DNA from: Cepaea nemoralis
Taxonomy: Eukaryota > Mollusca > Gastropoda > Stylommatophora > Helicidae
Direction of reading: 5' to 3'
Assembly (NCBI GenBank): GCA_014155875.1
Contig: JACEFZ010027760.1
Location: 2,501 to 66,500, forward strand
Length of the DNA: 64,000 nucleotides
The position numbers were made by a program, and so were the translations under genes. Each line of letters begins with the position of its first letter. Position 1 is the first letter of the stretch. Below the pieces are notes generated by a model. It saw nothing but the letters and a program-made list of their open reading frames with translations, did no database searches and had not been told where the DNA came from. Below, in pieces: positions 46,606 through 57,235 of the stretch.

Positions 46606-46898
46606 ATTTTAGGAATTTGTGTCATCTCATCGCATAATCATCTCATCTCATCATAATCTCATCTTATTTAATGACATCTAATCTAATCATCATCTTATTT
46701 CATGTCGTCTAATCTAATCTCATGCCATTTTATTTCGTCATCTCTCATCTAATTTCATCTCATCTAACTTCACCTCTTATTATCAGCATCTCATTTAATC
46801 ACATCTAATCTCCTTTCATTTCATAATCATGTCATCATCACCTCATCTCATCATCATCGCATATCATCATCATCGTAGCTGACCTCATCATAATATCG

Positions 46899-47110
46899 GG
46901 GTGTCTCCATGGCAAAGTAGTCAAGCCGTTTGACTCGGGCTCCGAAGGTTGTGGGTTCGATTCCGGGCCGTGTCCTTCGGTTCACAAGTGAAATTTTTCG
47001 GAGACTCCTGTGGGTTGTCGCTAGAGCTACGGAGCTCGTGCTTTGTGCGACGCTTTCCGAGCCATATGGGATAAAACCCGGTGCAATGAAGTCGACCTTG
47101 TAGACGTTTA
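46899..47110 (+). mobile_element. S2 tRNA-derived SINE
   Basis: A box-like TGGCAAAGTAG and a perfect B box GGTTCGATTCC (46953), followed by the body GTGAAATTTTTCGGAGACTCC, GTCGCTAGAGCTACGGAG and GATAAAACCCGGTGCAATG. A reverse copy lies 110 bp away. Confidence 0.8.
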
Positions 47111-47217
47111 AGCTTTTTTTTAAATCACATATCATATCATATCATCGGATCATCATCTTATCATTGTACTCTTCATCGTCATGTCATCTCATCTCATCAA
47201 TAAAAAAAAAAAAATTC

Positions 47218-47345
47218 GATTAAAAGTCGATAGGGTCCAGTTCTTTACACCGGGTTTTATCCGATATGAAATAGGAAAGCGTCGCACAAAACACGAACTC
47301 CGTAGTTCTAGCGACGGCCCACGGGAGTCTCCGAAAAATTCTTCA
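47218..47345 (-). mobile_element. S2 SINE body, inverted copy
   Basis: It is the reverse of 46985-47110 (GTCGATAGGGTCCAGTTC, CACCGGGTTTTATCC, GAACTCCGTAGTTCTAGCGAC, GGAGTCTCCGAAAAATTC). The tRNA-like head is missing, as in 5'-truncated copies. Confidence 0.8.
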
Positions 47346-47424
47346 TTCCTCACTAATTCATCTCATCGTATCTCATTTCATCTCATCATAATCATTTTCT
47401 CATCTCGTTTAATAAGGTTCCTCT

Positions 47425-49115
47425 TGTGTCTTGGGGTGTCGAGGTGTAGCATAAACAGCGATCGAGTTCCCGATTAAGGGCTTCAAATCAAATCAAATCA
47501 ACTTTATTTTAAAAGGGTCACAAATTGGGCACGCAGGCCCGTCTTACATTCGGTCCTTCCACTCACTCATCTTTCGTTCATCAAGAGCATTATACATTCA
47601 CATAGGAAGAAAATCGAACAGTGTGAAATGAATTTTGTAATCATAAACAGGGAAATTACCATGTTATGAGGTACATCTTCCACCTACCCACACATCACCC
47701 CACCCACACACACACACAACCACCTACCCACACACAAACACCCAGGGACATATACATACCCTAACAACCGACCCATCCCCCTCCGGCACATCCCCCACGC
47801 ACACACACTGCCCTCACTTGTTCCCCCAACCCAAACACACTCGCCACCCACAAACATCCTCCACCAACCCACGCATACCGCTCCCACCCACATACACATC
47901 CTAACCCACACATCCTCTCCCCACCCACACCTCCAACCACCCATCCTCCAGCCACACCTCCATCGACCACATACTCCCCACCCACGCACACACATCCCCC
48001 ACACACCCATACATCGCACATCCACTCACACATCCCCAAACCATACACAAACATCCCCACCAACTGACACCTCCCTACCCACACACACACACATCTCCCT
48101 AACCACCTATACATCCCCAATTCACTCACAAACACCCCACTACTCACACATACATCCTCCACCCATCCACATATGCCCTAACCCAATCCCACACCACACA
48201 CATCCCCCACCCGCACATCACATAATCCCCTACCACGCAATATTCCCAACCCACGCACCACACACACATATCCCTCAGCGACACATCCCACACCCACATA
48301 CCACCACACATCCCCACCTACACACCACACACATATCCCCCACCCACATACCACACAATATTCCCACCCACACGCACACAGATACCCTCACCCACCCAAC
48401 TCACATACCCCCACCCACACACCACACAAATCCCCCACCCACGCACACATACCCCACCCACACACCACACACATATCCCCAACCAACACACCACACACAT
48501 CTCCCCAACCACACACATTCACCACCCAGCCACCAACACACACTCACTCACCCACACATCCTCCACTACACACCCACACACCCCAGCCACCCCCAACTAA
48601 ATATCTCTCTATAACAATACCCCTATCCACACACATCCTCCACCCACTCACGCATCCCACCCCGATACATACACATCCCTCACACACCTACACATCCGTA
48701 AGCCACCACACACACCCCCACCACACACGTGCCCCATCCACGCATACATCCCCCACCCAAACACCCCCACCATCCACACATACTTCCCCCAACCACTACA
48801 CATCTCATACTCATCCACACAAATCCCCCACGCATACACACATTCCCCGTACCAATCACACACATCCCTCACACCACACACTAATCCCCCACCCACACAC
48901 ATATCCTCACCTATACAACCACAAACATACCCCCACCCACACACCATGCACACATCCCCAACCAACACACCACACACATATCCCAAACCCACACACTCAT
49001 ACACTTCATGTATCAAGAAGTCCAAAGACCCTGTTATTCCCTCTGGCCACAGTTTACGTAGTCGGCATCTTCTAGTCCCATTTCGTCTTTATTTTCCTGT
49101 GAGCTAAACCATGAA
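47425..49115 (-). mobile_element. RTE-c 3' end, split by MSR copy 4
   Basis: 47425-47485 (TTCCTCTTGTGTCTTGGGGTG, AAACAGCGATCGAGTTCCCG, ATTAAGGGCTTCA) and 49009-49115 (TGTATCAAGAAGTCC, CTGTTATTCCCTCTGGCC, TTTACGTAGTCGGC) are consecutive in the RTE-c copy at 62170-62300 (read in reverse). The host is decayed. Confidence 0.75.
47486..49003 (-). mobile_element. MSR copy 4, clean insertion into RTE-c
   Basis: CTTCA occurs at 47481-47485 and 49004-49008, a short TSD. Read on the minus strand the insert is a G-rich minisatellite (49003-47690), the MSR 3' block (47690-47510, with GTAAGACGGGCCTGCGTGCC and AAAATAAAGTTG) and a (GATTT)n tail. Because host sequence is continuous across it, minisatellite and 3' block moved together as one unit. 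The 5' block of copies 1 and 3 is absent, consistent with 5' truncation. Confidence 0.78.
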
Positions 49116-49375
49116 TGCATGATCTTAAAACCTTACAGTAATTCTTCCCTTGTATATGTGTTTAGTATAACAGTAACTACAACATACCAAGCATGTTGTA
49201 AGAGATGGATAAGGGGTTACCTACCGTACATGTCGTAAGATGCGTCGAATGAGGGTCGGCCTTGAATCTCGCTTTCCCACTACGTAGAAACAGTTTATTT
49301 ACAAACTCCAACCAGTCAGGAAGAAGTTTAAAGATACAGAATAAAACAAAGAATAATCAAGTTATCAAACGAACG
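49116..49375. other. Unassigned
   Basis: No recognised feature. Confidence 0.35.
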
Positions 49376-49515
49376 AATGTACTCACCAATGAACGAACGA
49401 ATTAACGCACCAATGAACGAACGACTGAAAGCACCAATGAACAAACTTTATTTTCAAAAGAGTTAAGAAATGGGCACACAGGCCCGTCTGACATTCTGCC
49501 CTTCTTATCGCTCTG
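49376..49515 (-). mobile_element. CRL LINE 3' terminal fragment
   Basis: Degenerate GAACGAACGA tail (49376-49445), then AAACTTTATTTTCAAAAGAG and GGGCACACAGGCCCGTCTGA, ending about 49515. Only about 75 bp of 3' UTR remain. Its tail is decayed and it is not flanked by a GA array. Confidence 0.78.
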
Positions 49516-50085
49516 CTCCCAAGAGGACAGAGGGCCCTTTTAGGGGAGGTAAAACGCGATACGGAAAATGTCGCAAGGGGTCCGGATCACAGATGTATTT
49601 TCTTTCATCTAGGGAAATTTGCAGAATTTGTATCTGGGATGACAGAACTGTGTATGAAATGAGAAAGATATCATTGATGGTTTATGAAATGAAATACAGA
49701 TGCATTCGCATTTTAAGATTATATGAAACAAGGTGGAAAGGAGCTGGCAAAAAGCTTCGAAGAATACGCTTTCCGAGACATAATCTGTAAGTTGGTCACC
49801 AATACAACTTGCCTGTCTGTGCTGTATTACAAGTGGACACAGATCCCTACACATTAGTTGAAGGAGGTCATTTTCTGATGCTCAGAAGCCTCATAATGTG
49901 CTTACTCCGGGGTGGAGGTAATGTTATTTCTGGCTACCTGTTTACTGGCTCAAATAGTGTCAACTCTCCCGCAGTGAAGAACCCCGTGTGTGAACCGCAC
50001 TATTATGTATTCAATTAACCATTTGCTCAGTATTCTAGTTCTTGGGTTTCCGATCTATATGCTTGGATCATCTCTGATGGCCGTA
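49516..50085. other. Unassigned; no supported gene
   Basis: A 106-codon plus frame (49470-49790) starts in the CRL fragment and shows no known domain. Not called as a gene. Confidence 0.4.
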
Positions 50086-50175
50086 CACTCATCTATCTCA
50101 TCTCATCTTGCTCATCTTGTACCTTGCAGTGCCGAGCTGAAGCATAAACAGAGAGAGTACTCGTTTATATGCTTC
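50086..50175 (-). mobile_element. RTE-c 3' terminal fragment
   Basis: CATCTATCTCATCTCATC tail, then CTTGTACCTTGCAGTGCCGAG, GAAGCATAAACAGAGAGAG and ATATGCTTCATAT, matching the RTE-c end in reverse. Confidence 0.7.
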
Positions 50176-50215
50176 ATATATGTCCACATATATATCTCCG
50201 TACACTGCCCGATGT

Positions 50216-50620
50216 AACTGAGAAGCTCTTCCCAGGGCTGTTTGTAGGTCATCGCCAGTCCTTAATTGTTTAGAAGCTATTCCCAAACCTAGAAGACATT
50301 ACCCATCCTTATTGTTCTAAAGCCATTCCCAGAGCTGGAGGTCATTGCCCGTAATTATTGTTTAGAAGCTATACCACAGCTGTTTGCAAGTCATAACTCG
50401 CCTGATTGTTTTGAAGTTATTTCTAGCGTTGTCTGCCTGCCATTGTCGGTCCTTTATTTTTTAGAAGCTATTTCCAAAGCTGGTTATAGATTTATATATA
50501 TATATATATATATATTATATTATAGATATAGTTGAATTTTGTTGCTCGTCGTAATTGCTAAGAAGGTATTCCCAGTAGTGGTTGCAGGAGAATGCTTCTT
50601 CTTATTGTTTAGAAACATCA
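50216..50620 (+). repeat. Degenerate ~50-bp minisatellite
   Basis: Variants of TTGTTTAGAAGCTATTCCCA and GAGCTGTTTGCAGGTCATTG recur at about 50219, 50271, 50314, 50362, 50412 and 50461, with a weaker last copy after a short (TA)n. Confidence 0.8.
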
Positions 50621-51104
50621 TTCTCAAGGAGAGAGTCTAACAGCAAGGTCTGCCACCACGTGAATGTTGTCTGTTCCACATCCTCTGTACACACGGTTCT
50701 CCATGTTAACGACGACAATTTAGAAGTGAAGATGACTTAATTATAAAAACTGTTTACAATCTCACCTTTGCAATATATTTCTGTTGTTAAAACAATGTTT
50801 TCCCGTTGTGAATCTGAATAATAAAAAACAAACAAAATATTTCTCAATTTGCTGCCATGTATGTTTCACTGTATTTTGGCGGGTGCATACTGAACATAAA
50901 AAAGTTCATAACGTTAATTCATTACACCTGGCACTGTTTTCTGCACCACACATCTGGCGAGATAAAGCGAAATATGCCAGGTAATAAATTGTGAACTGTA
51001 TTGTTTGTCTTTATTATTCAAACTTGTTTGTTGTATTCACCTGCCATTGTACAAACGCCCACGTTGTTACGTTCGCTGTCAGTGATAGTTGTTATTTTAC
51101 ATGT
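50621..51104. other. Unassigned
   Basis: No recognised gene or repeat. Confidence 0.35.
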
Positions 51105-51345
51105 TTTTGTTTTTTTTCGTTCGCATATCCTTTTACAGGACATCGCTATCAACATCAGCATCTTTCAGCTGATTGTTGATTTCTTGGCAAGATTACTCTC
51201 AGTAGTATGCCATTGCTTTCTGAGCGACCGGCTCATATACCCCTAAAGTTACTGACGCGGAGAGAACCGCTACCTATTCTCGCGCAACGTCACGTTACTT
51301 ACGAGAGTATACGAGATTACGGAGAAATTCTTGTAACTTCTAGAC
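51105..51345 (-). mobile_element. S1 SINE (same subtype as 28995-29215)
   Basis: TTACAGGACATCGCTATCAAC, ATCTTTCAGCTGATTGTTG, TTGCTTTCTGAGCGACCGGC and ACGAGAGTATACGAGATTACG are shared in order with the copy near 29100. Confidence 0.75.
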
Positions 51346-51554
51346 CAGGAAGACCGGCTATTTTACATGATTATCTTGAAATTATAAGGGGCGTTTATTT
51401 GAAATCCGTTCGTGCCGTACCGCGTGTAATTGCGTACGTTGAACATGATCATGTCATAGTCATGCTATAAGTACTGACCAATGAATAAAAGAGCAAGTGC
51501 TTATAGTCCCTTGATGCATAGGTTCTGTTTCTGACCCTTGAGAAAATAGCCGGG

Positions 51555-53025
51555 TTGATCCAAAATGCGTCCAAAGAAGCTCAAGGAGCTTTGATTCAGT
51601 TTATTTCATTTGAAGGATGTCGACTAGTGGACATTCATCGAAAAATGCAGGCAGCGCACGGTAACAAATGTGTGTCGAAGACAACAGTGACCGATTGGGC
51701 GCGAATGTTTCGGAAAGGACGTCAGTTCACAAGATTTCTTCGACGGCCGGGTCAAGCGCATATTGCTGCAACAGAAAATATCATCACCAAAATTGATGCA
51801 GCAGTACAGATGAACCGTTTGTCGAAGCAAACTTTCGCTAGCGAAAGAATTTTATGTATCAATTGGGACAATTCAAAAAGGTCGTTCGTAAATAATAAAC
51901 TGCAATATCGGAAGGTGTGTTCACAGTGGGTACCACGGATGTTGACCGACCACCAAAAAGAGGAACGCATGTGATGATGTTTGAACCACTTGATGCGTTA
52001 CAGGGTGGAGGGTGATACATTTCTCTTCCGCATAGTGGCAGTCGATGAATCATGGTGTCACCACTTTTAGACGAGCAGCAAAAGAGAGAGAGAGCATGCA
52101 ATGGAAGTATGCTGGATCACCAAAAGCTAAACATTTCAAGTTACAGGTTTCCGCTGGTAAGATTATGCTGAGAGCATTTTTTCTTTACCATGAAAGGCTA
52201 TTGTTGGCTGACTTTAAAGAACCTGGTGTCACCATCAACTCTACCCATGATTGATTGATTGATTTAGGAATCAACATCACAGCATTCGGGGCATTCCCAT
52301 AAGTGCTCCGTCCTCATCCTCAGCAGCCAGCGAAGAGTTCCAACACTAATAGTACCAGTAGCAATCTGATTATAAGTCCGTCTCGCCTTTCCTCTGAGCG
52401 TTGAGCGTCGACCAGATCCCTTCGTCACTCCTCGTTGTCTCATTCTTGCCAGACCATGGTAATCCATTTGCTCCTCCGAGGTGTGCACGTGCTCCCACAA
52501 GGCCGCAACCACGTCTGCCTTGTCATGTATCAATACTCCACCAAGTTCTGCAGAGCCAGCCAATCTGTCCGCCTGTTCATTTCCCAGCACACCGGCATGC
52601 CCCGGAGAAAAGATCCAGGCGATGCTTGTCACCCGTGACCTCCGAAGCGAACTTGTAAACACTAGACAAGCTGCAAAAAGCCATCAAGAATAAACGACCC
52701 GGCATGCTTTCTCGCAGTGTGATTTTGTTGCACGATAATGCTCGTCCGCATGTCGCAAAGATTGTGCAGGAAGCATTAGCAAGGAAGAAGTAAGAAATTC
52801 TGCAACATCCAGACTATAGTCCTGATTTGTCACCATGTGATTTTTATTTGTTCTGGCCTCTAAATAAAGCTTTCAAGAGGCAACGATTTCACACAGATGC
52901 AGACGTAATGAACGCGGTAAACACTTGGTTCAGTGAGCAACCACAATCTTTTTTTTGCGGACGGCATTCGCCGCCTACCTAAGCAATGGGATGCTCGCCT
53001 GAATCCCTACTGCGACGTTTTCTGA
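51555..53025 (+). pseudogene. mariner transposase (DD34D), disrupted
   Basis: The N-terminal helix-turn-helix region spans 51555-51830 (GCRLVDIHRKMQAAHGNKCV, VTDWARMFRKGR), then WVPRMLTDHQKEERM. After two in-frame TGA codons comes YRVEGDTFLFRIVAVDESW (first Asp). A frameshift gives KAKHFKLQVSAGKIMLRAFF. After the RH-C insertion, LDKLQKAIKNKRPGML, ILLHDNARPHVA (second Asp) and YSPDLSPCDFYLFWPL (third Asp) follow, with 34 residues between the last two Asp as in mariner. Stops, shifts and the insertion abolish function. Confidence 0.88.
52243..52652 (-). mobile_element. RH-C LINE 3' end inserted in mariner
   Basis: Its sense strand encodes SRVTSIAWIFSPGHAGVLGN, EQADRLAGSAELGGVL, GKARRTYNQIATGTIS and EHLWECPECCDVDS with a stop, then a (TCAA)n tail (52243-52265). 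The 132-codon frame is open. It is nearly identical to 29690-30082 and lacks that copy's frameshift. The junction on the 5' side lies at about 52652, where mariner codons resume. Confidence 0.9.
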
Positions 53026-53145
53026 CCGACCTATCGTGTATAATTCATTCAAAATGAATGCTTTGTTTAATTCTACCACATCTGTTAATGTTTCTTTCAT
53101 GTTTTTGTAATAAAGCCATTGGAACAGGTTTCAAATGAACATCCC

Positions 53146-53337
53146 TAATAATTTTCGTTAAATGCGCTAATCAGTTGATTAGGGGGGGGGGGAGGGGGGG
53201 GGGGTTTAAAGGTTTACTTACTCGTTTTCTCTAACTTGATGATAATCTTAATATTTTATTCAGAAACCATGTTTCCGCTGTCTTTAGATGTTTCTGAGCT
53301 TTGAGTTTTGTCAATGATTCGAATGTGCAGAACAGGG
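53146..53337 (-). other. Poly-G run and small RTE-b-like remnant
   Basis: A G-rich run lies at 53181-53205. On the minus strand 53225-53320 encodes AQKHLKTAETWFLNKIL, related to AEKHLMAAEMWFLRKM of RTE-b. Confidence 0.55.
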
Positions 53338-53894
53338 TAGATAGTTAAGTAGTTAGTTAGTTAGTTATTTAGTTAATTAGTTAGTTTGTTAACTAATTAG
53401 TTAGTTATTTAAATATTTATAGTTAGCTTGCCAGCCAGGTAGTCAGTCAGTCAGTCAGTCAGTCAGCCAATCAGTCAGTCAGTCAGTCAGTCAGCTGGTT
53501 AGTCAGTCAGTCATCACTCAGTCAGTCAGTCAGTCAGACAGTCAGTCAGTCAGTCAGTCAGCCAGTCAGTCAGTCAGTCAGTCAGTCAGACAGTCAGACA
53601 GTCAGTCAGTCAGTCAGCCCTTTCCTCTAGAGTACACTAGACAGGCCGAGAGAGGGATCATGCTGTATGAGAAACACATGGTCTCTACATTCAGCCCAGG
53701 CTTTGTGGTAAGGGGAGGCATAACTAAATTTTACAAACTATCGTCTGCCAGACGGCAAGCCGGTCAGCCAGCCAGCCAGCCTACCAGTCAGTCAGTCAGT
53801 CAGTCAGTCATCACTCAGTCAGTCAGTCAGTTAATTAGTTAGTTAGTTTGTCTGTTAGTTAGTTAGTTAGTTAGTTTGTTTGTCTGTCTGTTTT

Positions 53895-53931
<37 letters not shown>

Positions 53932-53960
53932 CAGTTAGTTAGTTTGAATGTTAGTTAGTC

Positions 53961-53993
<33 letters not shown>

Positions 53994-54028
53994 TTAGATA
54001 GTTAGTTAGTTAGTTAGTTTGTCTGTTT

Positions 54029-54072
<44 letters not shown>

Positions 54073-54076
54073 GTCT

Positions 54077-54114
<38 letters not shown>

Positions 54115-54375
54115 CAATCAGTTAATTAGTTAGTTAGTTAGTTAGTTAGTCAGTCAGTCAGTCAGTCAGTCAGTCAGTCAGTCAGTCAGTTAGTTGGTTA
54201 GTTATTTAGTTAGTTAGTTAGTCAGTGAGTCAGTCGGTCAGTCAGTCAGTCAGTCAGTCAGTCAGTTAGTTAGTTAATTAGTTAGTTAGTAAGTTAGTTA
54301 GTTAGTTAGCTAGTTAGTTAGTTAGTTAGTTATATAGTTAGTTCGTTAGTTATAAGTAATATTTAGTTAGTTATC
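53338..54375. repeat. GTTA/GTCA tetranucleotide array, ~1 kb
   Basis: Blocks of GTTA units and blocks of GTCA units alternate, with GTTT interruptions. A short insert at 53625-53770 contains an RTE-d-like AACTATCGTCTG end. The array adjoins the 3' end of the RH-B fragment at 54376. Confidence 0.95.
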
Positions 54376-54760
54376 TGTTGGAGTATCATCCTTGCACTCG
54401 CTACACGTCCGTATACATAGGTTCACAGATCCTCCCACTAACATATACATCAGCGTCCGGCGGCTAATCATCAAAGTTCTGTGTTGGTTGACAAGGAACC
54501 CTCAATGACTCGATGTGCTTTTCGTGTCTGGCAGTGACATTTCTACATTGAATGTCTCTCATTCTATAAAACGAAGTGGATTCACTGGTGTCCAATTCTC
54601 CCGTTCTCCACATCTCTCTTGGGGTGTTATTAACATCGGCACGATCCATAGGCTAGCCATCTTGCAGGAGATGCAGAGCCAGCAAGTTTATCGGCTCGTT
54701 CATTTCCCCCAACCCCCGCATATCCTGGAATGAAGATGAAGGTGACTATGAGGTGTTAAA
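54376..54760 (-). mobile_element. RH-B LINE 3' end, degraded
   Basis: On the minus strand: MDRADVNNTPREMWRTGELD and STSFYRMRDIQCRNVTARHE, homologous to MDRADVINALKDMARTEDFD and STSLSRMKDL of RH-B. The family C-terminus is decayed and ends in CAGATAACTAACTAA, merging into the GTTA array. Confidence 0.78.
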
Positions 54761-55386
54761 AAGATAGTAGCAGGTGTTTGTCTAGAGGTATCCAGGATTG
54801 GATGGGGTATACGTTTTAATCAACCTTCTTTAGGAAGCATGTGAATGGCTCCGAACCCCCAACGTGAAGAACAGGACATAACGTAGTCAAGTCCTACATT
54901 ATTTTTGTAAAGAAAGGGCCTCCTTTGGAAGGCGAAATGATCAGGGCAATCTACCATAGACTCCAGAGGAAGAAAGCTCAACTCCGTATAGAAATATAAT
55001 GTGTCTATGTGTATGTATCCCTCCTCACCACAATCAAAACCCAAATGTAACACGGTATTACATAACAAATGAGAACAACACATGTTGAACAAGCCTTCCA
55101 CAATTTATAGACACAAACTCCACGTTTCAGCCTAACTGTGTATTGAGAAAAGTTGGTGGGTTTTGGGGGAATTTCTCTGCTTGACCTGTGGATATCAAAT
55201 ATCCCTCCAGATATTACACACACATGGATGACAAAATCGGTGTGAACCATTTGATCTTCCCCTCCCCTCCCCCCCCCCCAACCAAAAAAAACACCAACAA
55301 CAAACAAATGCACAAATAAGTAATTCAGTAAATGTCCTAATTTATCTGCATGTAGATGATAACCGTCTCTAACTATCCCATCCATC
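54761..55386. other. Unassigned
   Basis: Contains a C-rich run near 55260-55282 and A-rich stretches. The minus frame of 140 codons (55427-55005) has no recognised domain and is not called. Confidence 0.4.
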
Positions 55387-55645
55387 ATGTGCCATGCCGG
55401 TAAGCGTGGGCGGTCATGTTCTGCCATCTCATTCGATCACCAGAGTCGTGGATCAGCTCCGTGTTTCTGTCTCGACCATGCCACAAGGCCAAGCCATCCA
55501 GGTACTTGCTTCTAGGTCTTCCCCTTGGTCTGTTCCCCTCGATCTCCCTCGGTCACCAAGTTCTCCAATCCATTTCTTCTCATAACATGCCCAAAAATTT
55601 TGACTGTCTACGTCTAATTTCTCTAATCAATTTACGATTCTAATT
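55387..55645 (-). mobile_element. RTE-b LINE 3' end
   Basis: Starts CATCATGTGCCATGCCGGTAAG and continues through ATCACCAGAGTCGTGGATCAG and ACGTCTAATTTCTCTAATC, matching 45130-45388 in reverse. 5' truncated. Confidence 0.87.
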
Positions 55646-56164
55646 ATACAATCTCTAAAAAGTCTGATCCCAGCCGATATATTCGTTCAGCTTGCATTGT
55701 TACACGTTTCTCCTTTTGAATCATATTCCAATTCACTGAGGATTTGGTTTATGTAAAGTGAGCAGCACTATCAACAATCTCGGCTCAACGCTGTTATTTA
55801 TTTTCATTTTGAAATATACTGGATGGACATAACCATGACCTAATAAGTATATAAGTCTACTGTATGACCCAGTGAATCTGAGGCCAAAGGTCTGTCACCA
55901 AACAGTAGGAGTTCTTCTTCAGACTGGGCAGAAGGTAATTCCTCAATTCATCATGGATGATGAAAAAGGATGATAACCCTCCATCAGCTCGGGTTCATAA
56001 TATCCCAAAACTCTCAACTATTGTTCGCAGGGCACTTCAGCAAGAACAGTCTGATGTCGACAAAGCCATCCCACCACAGCAATATCACTGGAGTTTTCTC
56101 TACACCATTAGCTGTAGACCATGGACAGGGTTGGTATCACTCTTTGAATATACTGGCTGACATA

Positions 56165-56262
56165 AGTCCATCAATAGTGCAGACTAATCCTTCAGTAGTG
56201 CAGCTAAATCCTTCCGTAGTGCAGATAAATCCTTCAGTAGTGCAGATAAATTCGCCAGTAGT
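56165..56262 (+). repeat. 21-bp tandem repeat, about 4 units
   Basis: Variants of AATCCTTCAGTAGTGCAGAT in tandem, with the unit length a multiple of three. Confidence 0.88.
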
Positions 56263-56984
56263 TATCCAGTGGAAAAATGAACAAGATGTTTTAATCAGCC
56301 CACTTGGAATGTTTTCAACATACTGTTATTTTTCTGGGGCTTTGCTGGTAGGAAATTGACAGTTGACCACTTAGGAGATACCAATCCTGGTATACCATGG
56401 CGTAAGGGTGTTGAGGCATGGTAATTAGTCTGGATAACAGGAAATTACTCTTGAAGTATCCACAAGGTGAGTTTCCCACATCTCATATAAAATGAGGTAG
56501 AAGGTCCCTTCCGTTCAGATTAATGACTCTGAATATCACAACCTCATACTTCACCCGTTGATCTGATCAAATCATGATGTTAATCCACTTGTAAGCTGTA
56601 CGACAGACGAAAATTGCTGGGCTGCCCATGAATATGATGGGCGACTATGAGGCGGGGGTCATTTCTGAGAAAAATCATTCTTCTCGCAGCCGTCCTGAAA
56701 CAATTTCGGATTTGTGATATAAAACGAAGAGAATGATGCCCCTCCTACAAGTCAGGTTTCAAGCACCCAACCCTTCATTAGCCCACCGTTGGTAAGACAA
56801 TAGGGACACACATCATGAAATCCAGGCAACTCCACGATCCAGCTCCATGCTGATATAAAATGCAAAATCCCTTCTATACACATTTGTATAAAATCAAATG
56901 TCATCACAAAACACAACATTAACACCTGCTCCCCTTGGACGTTATAATGTCACAATGATATAACTCCTAACAAACCAGGATAGC

Positions 56985-57235
56985 AAGACAAGATAAGGTC
57001 ATAGTAATAAGACCAAGTTGTCCGGTGGTGACAGAGTTCTATTGTAACCAAGACATGTTGTGATAGAGACATCTGGTTGTGATAAGGTCATCCTGTTGAG
57101 ACAGAGGCATCGGATTGACACGAGGTCATCCAGTTAAGACACAGGCATCCTGGTGTGACACAGGCATCGCAATAAGACAAATGCGTGGTGATATAAAACA
57201 TATTGAGACAAAGTCATCATGCGACATATGATCAT
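56985..57235 (+). repeat. Degenerate ~18-bp minisatellite
   Basis: Variants of GTTGAGACAGAGGCATCC recur about 12 times (for example GTTGTGATAAGGTCATCC and GTTAAGACACAGGCATCC). Confidence 0.78.

Larger units (their letters stand above)
46606..47424 (-). repeat. Expanded degenerate (TCATC)n tail region with inserted SINEs
   Basis: 46620-46895, 47125-47200 and 47345-47415 consist of TCATCTCATC, TCTCATCTAA and related variants. They lead into an RTE-c 3' end at 47425, whose normal tail is (GATGA)n, so this looks like an expansion of that tail. Confidence 0.7.
51386..53145 (+). mobile_element. mariner-type DNA transposon interrupted by RH-C
   Basis: Ends: AGGGGCGTTTATTTGAAATC at 51386, and at the right the reverse complement GGGATGTTCATTTGAAACC, imperfect TIRs next to TA (51384-51385, 53146-53147). 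Subtracting the 410-bp RH-C insertion gives about 1.35 kb, normal for mariner. The transposase is inactive. Confidence 0.85.

Noticed and set aside
55005..55427. 140-codon minus-strand ORF as a gene
   Set aside because: It starts inside an RTE-b 3' end and crosses a C-rich run. No domain recognised.
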